From NCBI GenBank assembly GCA_944990035.1, contig CALYLX010000119.1, forward strand, positions 1-64,000: a stretch of DNA of 64,000 nt. Reading direction: 5' to 3'. A program made the position numbers and the translations under genes. How positions within the stretch are numbered: the first letter of the stretch is position 1; every line of letters starts with the position of its first letter. Below the pieces are notes generated by a model. It did no database searches. It saw only the letters and a list, made by a program, of their open reading frames with translations, and was not told the origin of the DNA. Shown one piece after another: positions 1 to 11,307 of the stretch. This stretch comes from Clitopilus passeckerianus (taxonomy: Eukaryota > Basidiomycota > Agaricomycetes > Agaricales > Entolomataceae).

Positions 1-2495
1 GAAGAGAGGAAAACGAAAACTTACAATGCAAGGATGCGAATCATAGCTATATGAGCCTTTTCAATGGTACGAGCCCTGAGCTGCCGACCATCCGTATCTT
101 GTCCGGATTCCTCGACGGATCTCCATTGAGCCCAGACCTCCTCAGCAAATGCTGTAAAGCCATTGGTCGTTCTGTCGCCCCGGCGGGAATTGGCACATCT
201 CTCCAGCGCTTCGGTGAAGGTTCTTCCGGTAGGTTGGACGTTACAATGCTGGAATATGTTGTGATACAAAGCTCGGGATTGCGGTAGGGGAGCATGCTTG
301 TAGAAGACTGATAGGTATGAGTTGAGGAGGCGAGGTGTAAGTTTGACCTCCTTGAATAGCTGCTTGGCTGGTAAGCCATCAGTTTCGTTGGGTTCGGCGG
401 GGCTTGATAATCCGTTGTCCCTTATTATACGGTCGAAGAGGATTTGCACCTCCTGGAGGACTTCTTCCGAGCTCTGAGGCGGAACGGACGTGAATGTGTC
501 CTTGGCGGCGACATTCACGAGTTGTTCTGCTGCACCCACACTGTCAACGTCGGCCTTGGATATGGAGGTGGATGTTGTTTCTGGAGTTGATGTATTTATT
601 CTCGATTGGCGGAGGGCTGCCCTTCGCACAGGCGGTTTGTAGGATGCATAGGAGTGGAACATGTGCATCGTGATCTCCTCATTGATACCGTCCGGGTCAA
701 TGCTTCCATCTGCCAATCGGCGCTCCGACGCCATTTCCGCGAGGATCCATCGTGCTTTCCCCAAATCTCCAACTCGCTTCGCTCCTTCGAGTAAAGCACA
801 GAAGGTTCTCCTTGATGGCGCGAATGCAGACATTCCTCGAGCATCCCGGTGGGAATCCAACATCTGCCGTGCAAGCCTAAAGGCTTCGCCCACGTACATC
901 TTCTTTCCCGAGCGTGCACAAGCCAGAATAACTGCGTCATATGCGCCGGATGTGGGTGGGATTTTATGGTCTACGGTCTCCGTCCAAAGGTCGAGCGCTC
1001 GCTCGGGTTCCGATGAGCGAAGCATTGAATGGCGAAGCGCATGCTCGTATCATCAAAGCATATAGGGTAGCATCGGGATTTGGGTGAGCGACATAGCGCA
1101 TGTGGCTGTATAGGTCCCAAGCATGAGCACGTCCCAGGGAGGTGTTTGTAGCGAAAAGGGTGGTGATGACTGATGTGTAGGTCTGCATTGGGGACAGCTA
1201 GGTTTTGATCTTCGTAAACATGGAGGAGATCGAGAGCGGATGTCGGTATGGTTTCAGGGAGCGTAGACTTTAGATGAGCCGTGATATGATAATGTCGTTG
1301 GCGGTCGGTTGGGACATCTGCGGAAAAGTATCAGATATTCAGTACTGCCATACTGTGCATCAATAGATTTACCTGAAAGATAGTTCTTCAATATCCCCTC
1401 AACTGCGGCTACGTTCCCATCCGAAGCAAGATGCTTCATAACTGAATTTACCGAATCTTCTGATATGGGCAGACCGAAATTCTGCGGGTAGAACACTCGA
1501 TGAGTGACATCCTTGGGTTCTCTGCGACTAACGTACCTCATGAGGGTTAAAATTAGTTTCGCCGACTGGTAATCATTGCATTGAATCTGTCGCATGTGAG
1601 AATCGGTCACGGAGAGTGAATGGGCAGGAAATGACCCACAGAGAGCCTTCCAAGCGCTTCAAGTTCGGGGCCAGAAACGGAGGCCGATGGGGCATCGGCA
1701 TGGTGAGTGAGGCCTTCTCGAGATAGAAGTCGCTTCTTGTCGTGAAATGAGCTTATCAATGTACGAAAGGACACGTAGGTGCGTTGGTGTGTCTGTTTCT
1801 GCTTTCACGAAATCACTTGTAGGTCGAGCTTCCAGGCACTGCAACAACCGTCGTTCCAGGGCAAGGATGGTTTGCTGATCCGTTTTGAGTTGATCTTGTG
1901 GATGAGTAGCGAGTTTTTCTGCCACTTCCGGCTTCGGCAAATTGGTGGCAGAGCAAGAAGGTCCTGATACAAAGCCAGCAGGTCCTCCTCAGAATACACT
2001 GGCAGGTCGAAGGTCGTGGACTTCCAATGATACTGTTAGAAAGCCGATTGAAGGTAATCTATTCAAGAACTCACTTGTGCCTTTCCAGCAGTTTCCAATG
2101 CCTTTCACTCTTTCTCGAGTTCGGCTCCAACCTCTGTATTGGACTTCCCCATCCTAGGCGTGAGGCTACCTCTCTTGAATGCAGACCTGGTGCTACTGCA
2201 GCTTCTTTAGGACAGAAGTTGATTCAAGAAGATAAGCAGGAACTGACCTTTCTAGAGGGAAACCATAGTTCGCAAGATTCTGTGAGGTAGCTTCATGTGC
2301 CAGAGCTGCCATTGTCGCTTGACGGAGAGGTGCCCTTGCCGAAAAAGACCGGATAACATGGGTGTGTAGCCTAGAGACCTTCGTCGAGTTCGATATGCAG
2401 GCATTGCTACGCGAAGCAACGAACTCAAGGAGCGTGGGGGAAGCATTGACGGCGACCGTGGACTCTTGCGCAAGAGGACTGACAGCGTTGATGGG
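1..2495 (-). pseudogene. Decayed mitochondrial PPR-type gene, 3' end outside window
   Basis: The minus strand encodes a long pentatricopeptide-repeat-like protein of the fungal mitochondrial RNA-processing type. Helical blocks such as 'WDLYSHMRYVAHPNPDATLY' (near 1100) and 'AYDAVILACARSGKKMY' (near 900) have the PPR look of paired helices, and the N-terminal part (2495-2250) is Ser/Arg-rich like a mitochondrial presequence. The reading frame is broken. An in-frame TGA lies at 2105-2107 inside an otherwise continuous segment. The coding frame jumps by one base without a plausible intron near 1943-1950, near 1629-1636 and near 1021-1040, with a possible further jump near 1691-1702. The 21-1025 block is clean. 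Its apparent stop (TAA, 21-23) overlaps a good donor (ATT|GTAAGT), so the gene probably continues beyond the window. Sequencing error is an alternative, but the long genes further right show no such jumps. The first exon was not resolved. Confidence 0.6.
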
Positions 2496-3010
2496 CTAAT
2501 TTTCGAGATGACGGAAAGAACCAAAGAGCAGCAAACAAATGCGTGTCCAGATTAGGAAGCCCAACTTTGTCGCGTTTCGCGTAAGCGGCTGATTCAGGAG
2601 GCAGTGAATGTACTGGAACGACGGCAGCACCAACGTGAACAGGAATACCGACGGAATTCATTTCACGTTCAGCTATGTCGAAACCAATATGGAGCTCAGC
2701 GGTTATCAACTCGCAACCATGTTGTAGTGAGTACATAAAATATAAGATGTATTTGCCTTGAGGAATGCCACTGCAATAATCATCTCAACTCGATCCTGTC
2801 TCACTCTAGTCAATTCTGGCCCCGCCCTCTGCTCCCTTAGCTTCTCTTATCGTCTCTACCGTAGTCCCTCTCAGCGGGAGCCTTTGTTATGGTTGGAACC
2901 TCCTGCGTGAACTTGAAGGCGACTCGATCAAGCGCAAAGCGCAAGATGGGAGGAAAATTCATAAGATTACATTATACATCATTATACCTCCCTGGGATAA
3001 CACCAGTTAG
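2496..3010. other. Stretch between two decayed genes
   Basis: About 500 bp holding no gene I can recognise. It may contain the unresolved first exon of the PPR-type gene and remnants of the 3' end of the Tup1-like copy. Confidence 0.4.
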
Positions 3011-4716
3011 AATTGACCATGCCAGATAACGAAATCAAGGGTAACACACATATTCTAGCCTGGCAGTCGCCACCCACAGTAACTAGCATGCTTTCTGGTT
3101 TGCTTATATCTATCGCGAGAACTGCACATGAGAGTAAGGGAGGTAGTTACGCAACTTTAGAAGCATCCATGCCTGAATTAGTGTGGCCTCGAAGGATGCA
3201 TTGCGCAGTGCCATCTTTCGAATCCCAGAAATGGACCCGCCAATCTTTTGAGCCGGAAACGATCCATTGTTCATCATGGGAGACGGCAACACAGATCACA
3301 TAATCCTGTAACAAGCAGTCGTTGGCAGGCAGAAAGGAGTACTAGAATGGAAGATACCATACGTCCGATGAATTTAGACGTGCACTCAACAGCTTCATCG
3401 TCAGCCTTCGCATCGATGCCCCCGTCCAGGCTCGCAAGTACCACCCGTATCTTTCCTACTCTTCTCACCAGTCAAAGTTGAGATATCCCAGTAAGCCAGT
3501 GTCTTGTCCAAGCTACCGCTGATCACGCCTTTGCCATCCGGAGTGACGGCAATGCAATATACGCTATCCCAGTGGCCCTTCAAGCTTTCTACTACCTGTG
3601 TAGTAGCGATATCCCACGCTCGTACCATTGTATCCAGGTATGCCACAGCAACGTACTTGCCCTCGGGGAGATGGCGATGGAGGTGACTCCGCAGATATTG
3701 TTAAAGTCTGAATCATTGAAGGTTCCTTCAACGGCAAGCACCTTTGAGTTTCCATCGACCATGTCCCAAATCCTGACTGTGTTATCTCCTGCGCCAGACA
3801 CAAGTAGACGACTATCACCGAAGAATTTGACGGCATAGACTCCTTGGAAGTGGCCATCAAATACAGTTCGAATGCGCTTCTTGGCAATGTCCTAGATCTA
3901 GCAGTATATTAGGATGGGGGTGGTCAGTTCAATGATACCAGCATACCCTTTATAACCTTATCCTCAGCTCCAGTTGCAAGATCCTTGCCATCGGGGCTGA
4001 AGCACACACTCTAATGTAAAGATCCCCGATCCAGGAAGCCCGTTCATGAACGAGTACACTATATTGCTCATCACTTATCGCCACGCTTTCGAGTAGGACA
4101 GCATACTCACCAAGTCTTGACACCCGTCTCGGTGTTGAAGATCTGCGCCGTCCGATTGCATCCAGTGCGAGATACCTGCCATCCTGCGAGAAATGAGCAC
4201 AGCAAACAATACTAAGAGGGTTATCATCAATCCAAAGGAACAGGCGTGCAGAGGCAAGGAGGAGAACACAAAGCAACCTCTACGGGATGTCCGAACACAT
4301 GCCAGGCCAGCGAGCTCGCAAAGGCACTGGAACAGGGAGGACGATGTCCGATGTGGGTATTCCTCAAGGTTGCTAGGTCAAAATCGTTCAAACCAACTTT
4401 CGTGAACGAATGTATGAACCAGTCGATTGATCGTTTCGTGGCAGGATTGTACACGACATGCCAATCTTCGCCTTCTTTTGTTAACTCTGGTAGAGGTCGG
4501 TTCACATCGGAGTCCTATGAAACCCTGCCCGTGTGATAACGAAGGAGTGTCTTCTGGATGCGAGGAAACGGTCACATCATGAGAGGAAGGTTGTGAGGGT
4601 GGCTTGCTGCTACTGCCTGGTGCTTCATCGTCTGGTAGCGTATCTTGACGTTTGCACTTACTTCGACGGAGATTGCTCTTGGTGGACATGGCGGTAACAA
4701 AGGGTTCAGATTTCAA
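3011..4716 (-). pseudogene. Tup1-like WD40 co-repressor pseudogene
   Basis: Read on the minus strand, this matches the C-terminal WD40 propeller of the fungal general co-repressor Tup1: 'EDWHVVYNPATKR', 'SIVCCAHFSQDGRYLA', 'AQIFNTETGVKT', 'VCFSPDGKDLATGAEDK', 'AKKRIRTVFDGH', 'RLLVSGAGDNTVRIWDM', 'YVAVAYLDTMVRAWD', 'GVISGSLDKTLAYWD' and 'WIVSGSKDWRVHFWD'. The Tup1 N-terminal tetramerisation domain was not found. The gene is broken. Single bases are missing relative to the family near 4164-4167, 4010-4013 and 3665-3668, each shifting the frame inside a conserved repeat. An in-frame TAG (3892-3894) sits where the Trp of an IWD repeat end is expected. The last repeat is reached only through a non-canonical GC donor. 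Tup1 proteins act in the nucleus with Cyc8/Ssn6. This copy probably makes no working protein; an intact copy presumably exists elsewhere. Confidence 0.75.
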
Positions 4717-5099
4717 GATTCAAGTCGGCATCCGCCCAGGTCATGGCGGTCAAAAGGCACGAACATCATGCATCACACACGACCACAAACAAGCGCACCT
4801 CTGATTTGGGCAACCATGGCCTGACCACGACCGACTTAAAAGCTCTTTGAGCGTCAAAGAGACAGGATGGCACATACCAGACTAGCAAGGCTGTGTCTAT
4901 CGAATCCAGGAACTCTTTAGAATGCACTTGGATGGCCGTTCCAAGCAATTGTTCCTGGGGCCGACAGTTGGATTACAGTGCCTCAGGAATTTCTTCAAGG
5001 CCCAAGGCACTCCGCTGAAGAGGCTTCAACGCTCAGGCAACTTAAGGAGAGCAAGGCACTTCGGACTGTACTTGACACCGAAATGAAGGGTGTGTAGAG
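4717..5099. other. Intergenic, no gene seen
   Basis: About 380 bp between the start of the Tup1-like copy and the promoter of the next gene. Short open frames on both strands show no family resemblance. I could not find a Tup1 N-terminal domain here. Confidence 0.4.
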
Positions 5100-5107
5100 T
5101 ATTTAAG
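5100..5107 (+). promoter_or_regulatory. TATA-like box
   Basis: TATTTAAG lies 63 bp upstream of the split start codon at 5170, a sensible spacing for a fungal core promoter. It supports placing the start of the next gene at 5170 rather than at the later in-frame codons. Confidence 0.5.
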
Positions 5108-5169
5108 CTCGATACCCCTAGGATTCGACTCAAATTACTCATTGCTCTTCACCCGTCTCATAATACAAC

Positions 5170-5936
5170 ATGTGCGTATCAGGATAGCTAAATCCTTGTT
5201 CTATTTCTGACCAGTGCCATTTCCTTTTCTTAGGACCACCTGGTTTCCAGAAGACAAGACACCCGATGTACCGGATATGTCCCCGTACTACCACGGTACT
5301 TGCCTAAACCTCTGCGATTATCCTGGAGGAAGCGAGGCATTCGACAAGTATTTCGAGCTCGAGTACAGGGGGATGTCCTACGCCGTCGTCAAGAAGCCTC
5401 GTGTGCAGGTCCTCGAGATTCAATATGGGGGGAAGACCATCACAGACTGTACTGTCTTGGAGCGTTTCTACATCGCTTTACGCGACTGCCAGCAAATTCT
5501 TATCGATAACAACCACCTCGGAGGCGACCCACAGCCCAACGTCCGGAAGACGTTCGTTATGACCTACACCAACACAGGCAATGCTGACCGTCGCTACATC
5601 AAACGTCGCAAGATGTTGGAAGGGGAAACATTGGACTTCAACTGGGATATTTTCAACATGACATGGGGTGCCCACCCGTACATCTGGCAGATGGACCGTT
5701 TCCAGAAAGCATGGGAGAACTGTTTCTGGTCCCTTGACCACGAGAGCGATGACTTGGCGGTTTCCGTTGAGAAGATGGATTGCGATCCGAGTCAAGGGCA
5801 GGTAAAGACCCTTAGATTGGAGTATGGGAAGCGGAATGGGTACAAGAATCTGAAGACAGCGGGCGAGGGATCGCAACTCAGATTTACTGACAGGTGGGGC
5901 GAACGACCAAAGCCCTCTGAATGTATTATTATGTAG
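5170..5936 (+). CDS. Unknown protein with C-terminal CaaX box
   Basis: I do not recognise this roughly 234-residue family. The long open frame has no ATG at its 5' end. The best model places AT at 5170-5171, an intron at 5172-5233 (GTGCGT...TTAG, 62 nt) and G at 5234, so the start codon itself is split. The protein then begins MTTWFPEDKTPD. The alternative is the internal Met at about 5277. There is no signal peptide or membrane segment. The sequence is rich in aromatic and charged residues and ends in ECIIM, a CaaX motif of the kind modified by protein farnesyltransferase (terminal Met favours farnesyl), which suggests membrane anchoring. Its 3' end converges with the DUF1295 gene, with 190 bp between the stop codons. 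Confidence 0.7.
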
Positions 5937-6126
5937 ACTATCCTTGTAAACAGTGATATGTTCGGATATTTGATTCATGAAATGTTTTGTATTTTTCGCC
6001 CAAAGAGCTGGCCATTCAAAGGACAAGTCAGAAAGTCCTAGAAATTCATTGTGGATGATACAGAAGGTTGAGAGTTATTATTATTATATTTGAAGTCTAG
6101 TTTACATCCCACGCCATTGAATTTCC

Positions 6127-7722
6127 TCACGCACCCTCCTCGTCTGCAGCTGCCTCGTCAATGGCTGCCTTTCCATCCTTCTCTTCATCGAACTGATAGA
6201 AAGGGAAGTCGAGAAGGATAGTCCTCTTGAGGAAGGATGGCAGTCGGGTATAGAGACTAGGCGGGAGAGGTATGAGGATTGACGTCTTCTTGAGATACGC
6301 TTGATAGTGTCTCCACGCGTCGGAAGGTTCTTCAGAGGCATTTGGCCCGTGAGATTTGAGGAAGAACTTCTTGGCTGTTGGCTTTTCTGCTGTCGGGATA
6401 CCGGATGCAAACATAAGGAGCCTTTTAAAAGCTTAGATCAAACGCTAATGTGAGAGTATATAGAAAAGCTTCTCACAAGACGGTGAAGATAGGTGACATG
6501 ACAGCGCCATATTGAGCAGCTCTGGAGGAGTAGGAAAGGTTGCCGTTCGTTGTTGGTGAGAGGCAAAGGATCCAGATGCCCCACCAGCACATGATTCTAA
6601 AGACCATTAGAAAATTTGGGCCACACAGTGTCATCAGCGACTTACTCTCCAAAATAAGGCGGATGGCGGGACCAAGCCCACAAACCTCGCTAAACCACCT
6701 CAGTTAGTTTTGAATCCGCTGAAGTGGAGCGGAATGCTTACATTAGTTGGCATATCCTTTGGAATGAGCTTGTTTGATTTGTAGTAGTACTGTGGTGGTC
6801 TGAGTTCCCTAATACCCTGGAGTCGATGCTAGTTGACATACCTTCTGAAAATCAGCACAAGACTCAATGACAAAACCCAGTGCCCAGATGACGATCCCAG
6901 CAATATCTCTGGAGGTTCCAAAAGCAGGGTTCGAGCCAGCCCTTCGAGTATCGGAAATTGCAGGGAGTTCAGGATCGTTAGGGGTAAGGACACAGTCCAA
7001 ACCTGGATGGCAAGTTCAGAAACAAGTCTCGAATAGAGCTGGGAGACACACCCAAACTATCTGGCCTGACAAGGATAGAGATCTTCTATCAGTAACCGCC
7101 CGCATATGTCGAGGAAAGGGGAAGAATCACCTATCCAAAAGCCTGACAAGAGGTGAACGTGATATATGTCAGGAATACACTTGCGACGTACCGAGAAATT
7201 TCAAGAAGTGATTTCTTATTTCGTCAAAACGGCTGTCACTTCCCATCTTTAAGACGCGGAAGAGCAGAAAGCCTGAGAAACACAGTGAAGGCCGTATCAT
7301 GAGAGATGTTCAGAATGGAATTACCTGCAATTCTCGAGGCCCACACCATGACAAGTACACTAGCAACTGAGGTCTCTTCAGCATCATTTCTCAGCAAGTG
7401 TTCAAAAAGTCGTACCAATGTTACGGGCATGGAATGTATTCCCAATAAGCAAGGTCAACAACGCTATTGGAGGGATTAGGCTTCAAGGCTGACAGAAGTC
7501 GAGTCTCCTTCAAGTTACCAAGAAGAAAGAAATTAGATCCTGTCCATTACAGTCAACATCTGAGGCGTCTAAAATAGAGCAGAGATGCCAACCTCCAGTG
7601 AAATCGGTAATTTTGTCAAATTTGAATGTCCATGCAATTGCAAATCCAGCAAGCTGGTATCCAACCGTGACTAGAAGCGTTATAGCCAGGTAAAAGCGGT
7701 CTAAAGCGTATACGGGTGCCAT
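6127..7722 (-). CDS. DUF1295 multispanning membrane protein
   Basis: A polytopic membrane protein of the DUF1295 family, related to the steroid 5-alpha-reductase/ICMT superfamily of membrane oxidoreductases and methyltransferases. Visible pieces in order: N-terminal helix 'MAPVYALDRFYLAITLLVTV'; 'FDKITDFTGGSNFF'; 'ALLTLLIGNTFHARNIVAS'; 'VWASRIAGFLLFRVLKMG'; 'VWTVSLPLTILNSPAIS'; 'DIAGIVIWALGFVIE'; and near the C-terminus 'CWWGIWILCLSPTT', 'RAAQYGAVMSPIFT' and 'FPFYQFDEEKDGKAA', the conserved C-terminal block. The exons join cleanly through about nine short introns with no frame break. Several acceptors follow decoy AG dinucleotides, for example the real one at CCAATAG near 7457. Substrate is unknown in fungi; ER or other endomembrane location is inferred. 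A CRE and a double MCB palindrome lie upstream. Confidence 0.8.
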
Positions 7723-7871
7723 CTAGGGGTAGTAGAAGTTGAGTTACTAATGTGGGCTGACATGGACTGCGTTGGGCTTTATATATTCTCGAGGCTACCT
7801 CCTCTACACGATCAGTTGCTGAACGTCTGCAGTCAAGTTCGAGATCGGTCAGTTTCGATCACTCCATCAGG

Positions 7872-7879
7872 TGACGTCA
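7872..7879. promoter_or_regulatory. CRE-like site
   Basis: A perfect palindromic TGACGTCA, the classic CREB/ATF-family bZIP site, about 150 bp upstream of the DUF1295 start codon. Use in this organism is inferred. Confidence 0.45.
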
Positions 7880-7906
7880 GCAGCCAGTCACGTTTCTTCA
7901 GAAAGA

Positions 7907-7922
7907 ACGCGTCGCGACGCGT
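7907..7922. promoter_or_regulatory. Double MCB palindrome
   Basis: ACGCGTCGCGACGCGT is a perfect 16-bp palindrome holding two ACGCGT boxes, the MluI cell-cycle box bound by MBF-type (Mbp1/Swi6) factors in fungi. It lies about 185 bp upstream of the DUF1295 gene and 28 bp from the CRE-like site. A further GTCGCG lies near 7943. Confidence 0.45.
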
Positions 7923-8428
7923 CTACTAAAGAAAAGTCAGAACGTCGCGTACCACAGTCAGGAGGCCGACCACATAGTTTAAACTTCCTTTCAAAGTAAC
8001 AGCAAGCAAAACATTTCACGCATAAGAGAATTTATTGATTCTAAATAAATATTTGAAGGCCAAAATGTTTTCTGCTTTGTTGTGCTACTTAGTCTCCTAT
8101 ATATACATTTACGGTCCAACTGCCCAGAGTGATAGAGAACAAGAAAAGAGAGTCTATAGAGAATAAAGGTGTCCATCGGTCGTCTACTATGAAAGGTATG
8201 CTCTAAGGTGGTGTAAGATCGTGCAGAGAATGATGCCGTCTATGATCTAGAAATGGGTCGTCTGTCCTTGGTTATGTGCATAGGTATTGTGCCTTCAACT
8301 GTGGAAAATGTTTTGAGTGAGGCGAGAAGGAAGAGAAGGCAGCAGAGCATACCAGGCTGGTACTGTAAGAGGGATCTTCACGCTCGTCTGCAAAATGATC
8401 AGAATAAATTCTCCACTTCATGAAAGGT

Positions 8429-11307
8429 CTAACGCACAGCAAGGCCCTATAACACAAATTTAGTGACCCATTCATTGAAGAAATCTGGATTCTTACCGAA
8501 AGGCTTGTTTCCTTGTATTTGACACTCATATCAGCAGCGGTCAATCTCATGGCTTCGATAGCTTCATCCAATGTTACGCTGTATACCCCTTGACTTGCCA
8601 TCGAGAGTTGAGCCGCGGTAACCGCCTTCACAGCTGTAAAGGGATATACAATCAGTAAAGATATCAGCGAAGTAATCGATCACCAACCTCCCAGACTGTT
8701 CCTTTCCTGAAGTTACGGAGTAGTTTGAATCAGGAACTGTCGCCCACAACATTGATTCGTAGATGAACTCACGATACAAGGAACTTGGACGAGGCCGTCA
8801 ATGGGGTCACAGGTCAGACCGAGGTTATGTTCTATGTTGAGGTATCAGGATCAATCTCGCCCGATGGATGAGATAGTACACACCAATGCCAATTTCGGCC
8901 GCCTTGACAACATTGGGATCAATTTCAAATACATGGTATCGTGCTTCGAATCATTACCTGCAAGATGATTTCCGGAGATGCTGTCCAAGTAAAAAGAAAT
9001 CAGGCTTGGTTCGATCTGAGATCCACGCTTCACAAACCTCCCATACATGCAGCGAAACCAGCGCTAGCCATAGAACATGCCACTGCGAGAAGTCAACATT
9101 TGGTGGATAAATGATTATAGGTGAACGATCAAACCTCCGACTTCAGCCATACAACCACCCTCCGCAGCAGAGATTGTGCTCGCGCGTTTGAAGAGCATAC
9201 CCACCGCCTACACAACGAAATGAGGAATGAAATTGCCACTGAAATGGAGAACGTACGGCAGCAGTAAGCAAGAACGTCTGCACGCTCTTCTCTGGTTCAT
9301 CACTGACAAACTGAGAATGTTCTGTCAGTGCACATCACATGAAGCACATCTTCATTTCTTACCTCAATGATATATTTCAACACAGCAGGAATCACGCCAG
9401 ATGCTCCATTAGTGGGCGAAGTCACGATCCGGCCTCCCGATGCGTTGACTTCGTTGACGGCAATCGCGTAACAAGACAAGAAATCCATCGCAGGTATATC
9501 CGCCTTCCTCTGAAATCAAATATCACAAATATTAGATCATGACCAATAGGGTCCCCAGGAGATAGATGGGTAATAGGAAAGGGCTTACGGGAGGCATCGG
9601 TAGAACGGCATGATCATACTTTCCTACCACTCTAGGAGCCCGCGAAGCACGGTAGACTTTCCATTTGGGCTCTGACTCGTCGACAGTCTTGTTTTCCTCG
9701 AGAGGCATCGGTGATTCAATCGATGCCGCTGGTTTCGTGCCAGCCTCAATACTGGGAAGGTTGGGTTGGGCCACGCCAGGGTATAATCTGATATGTGGGC
9801 GCGATTATCAGACACGATAGTAATGGAGGACATCACAAGCGTACCCTCTCATGAGTCTTCGGTATAGAATTGGGGCACGCCTTCGAAGGCCGAGCCTACC
9901 TGGGAGTGTGGGCTCTGATGTTGATACACCAGTGTGGATGCATTCATCCATCACGCTCCATATCTTCATAACCTGGGAAACCTCAGGTTGGGCCGGGCCG
10001 TAAGGAAAGACTGAAGTTGTCACTTACTTTGTCATGAATTTCATCGTTGGTCCAGCCAAAAGCTTTCTCGTTATCGTGCACAATTTGAGCAATCGTCATC
10101 TACAACAATTTAGAGCCTCTGAAACCGCATCTGTCCATTGCAGCTACTCACGTTATGTTTCTTCGTCAACGCGAGTAAGGAGTCGCCGGAGGTGAATGGG
10201 TAAGGAGGATCGTATACACCAGCTTCGTCGGACGTGGTGGAGGAACTGGTGTTGCCTTGGCTTTGGTGTTCGAAAGGATCGGTGAGGGAATTAGCCTGAT
10301 GCAATCTCGCCCCATGAACCTTGCTCTTGTCCACGCCTTTGTAAAACAGGTTCTCGTCGACTGATTGATGTCGGTCGGACCAAATGACTTGTGAGAATCG
10401 AGACTCACTCACCTTTAGTTTTCTCATTCACTACGAAGCCACCCCCCACACTGAAATATTCATTGGTGGCGAGAAGTTCCCCCTCTTCTCCGAAACAGGA
10501 GAAACGCATTCCATTCGGATGAGTCTTGAGCACGCGGTCCCAATGCCAGACCATATCGCGGTCCATGTCGAATCGAATGCGATGGTCCCCGCCGAGGTTG
10601 AGAGTCTTGTGCGCGAGGATACCTTCATATCGGCTTGGTATACTTCCGCAGTCCACAGTTTCAGGATCAGATCCTGCAAGTTATGAACGTTAGAATGAGC
10701 ATTCAGAAGGACGTATGTTATGGACTCGCCTTCTAATCCGAGAAGTATCGCTTGAGGGGTGTGATGCCTTTGTCGCATTCAGCAGAGAGTTAGGGTTATC
10801 AACCAAAGAACATACCCCTTTCCTGTAAGGCAAGGTGGTTAGCATTACTTGAACCCGTCGCATGAGCGCTTCACACACCTGTGGCGGCCAAAGAACCGTA
10901 TCTGGCCGGCGGTAAAGGTTATTCATTAAGCGAGACTCTGATGGGGATATGTTCTTACAAGGCAATTTTAAGGGTTTTGACCTGCCAATTTTTTGAACGG
11001 GTTCATTCACTTCAGCATAGGTGATAAAAGCGCGCACCTCTTTCAAAAGACCAAGCTCCTTTAAATCGTTGATGAAGATTCTACCCGCCCGCATTGGGCC
11101 AACCGTATGGGAGGATGAAGGCCCAACTTGACACGTCGGTTGAGCCAAGGCGTTTCGCTTAAATCCACACCGAAACTTACCTCCGATACTGAAAAGATCG
11201 AAAGTAGAGATGACAGCGTGCTCTGGGAGTTGTCGGGGCGGGCTATCGTCGTATGGTTCAGGTTCCTCTTGCCGCCTCATGAGGGCGAGCTTGCTGAGGG
11301 TCGGCAT
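8429..11307 (-). CDS. L-serine dehydratase, iron-sulfur type, single chain
   Basis: Iron-sulfur-dependent L-serine ammonia-lyase converts L-serine to pyruvate and ammonia. Beta-type and alpha-type regions are fused in one chain. Evidence in order: '[11 protein letters not shown]' joined by an intron to '[16 protein letters not shown]' (beta signature); '[11 protein letters not shown]'; '[18 protein letters not shown]'; '[13 protein letters not shown]'; '[12 protein letters not shown]'; '[19 protein letters not shown]'; '[19 protein letters not shown]'; an AAEGGC Fe-S ligand block near 9160; '[14 protein letters not shown]' near 8800; and a C-terminal helix '[14 protein letters not shown]' ending KETSLSGLAVR with TAG at 8429-8431. 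Compared with bacterial enzymes there is an insertion of roughly 60-70 residues between the LRRR block and MDFLSCY, rich in Pro, Glu and Ser. More than ten short introns join without a detected frame break. Start ATG is at 11307. Catabolic role inferred; cytosolic or mitochondrial location not determined. Confidence 0.88.

Larger units (their letters stand above)
7723..8428. other. Intergenic: promoter of the DUF1295 gene and 3' side of serine dehydratase
   Basis: About 700 bp between two minus-strand genes. The part near 7870-7950 carries clustered regulatory motifs, listed separately. 7980-8420 is AT-richer and probably the 3' UTR of serine dehydratase. No further gene was seen. Confidence 0.5.

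Noticed and set aside
21..23. TAA as the stop of the PPR-type gene
   Set aside because: It overlaps a strong splice donor (GTAAGT) and family members continue past this point, so an exon end is more likely, though not proven.
5478..6026. 182-codon minus-strand frame
   Set aside because: Antisense to the CaaX-ending gene and ends inside its 3' region; composition mirrors that gene.
6925..6945. GGTTCGAGCC resembling a tRNA T-loop
   Set aside because: It lies inside a DUF1295 coding exon; no A-box or cloverleaf around it.
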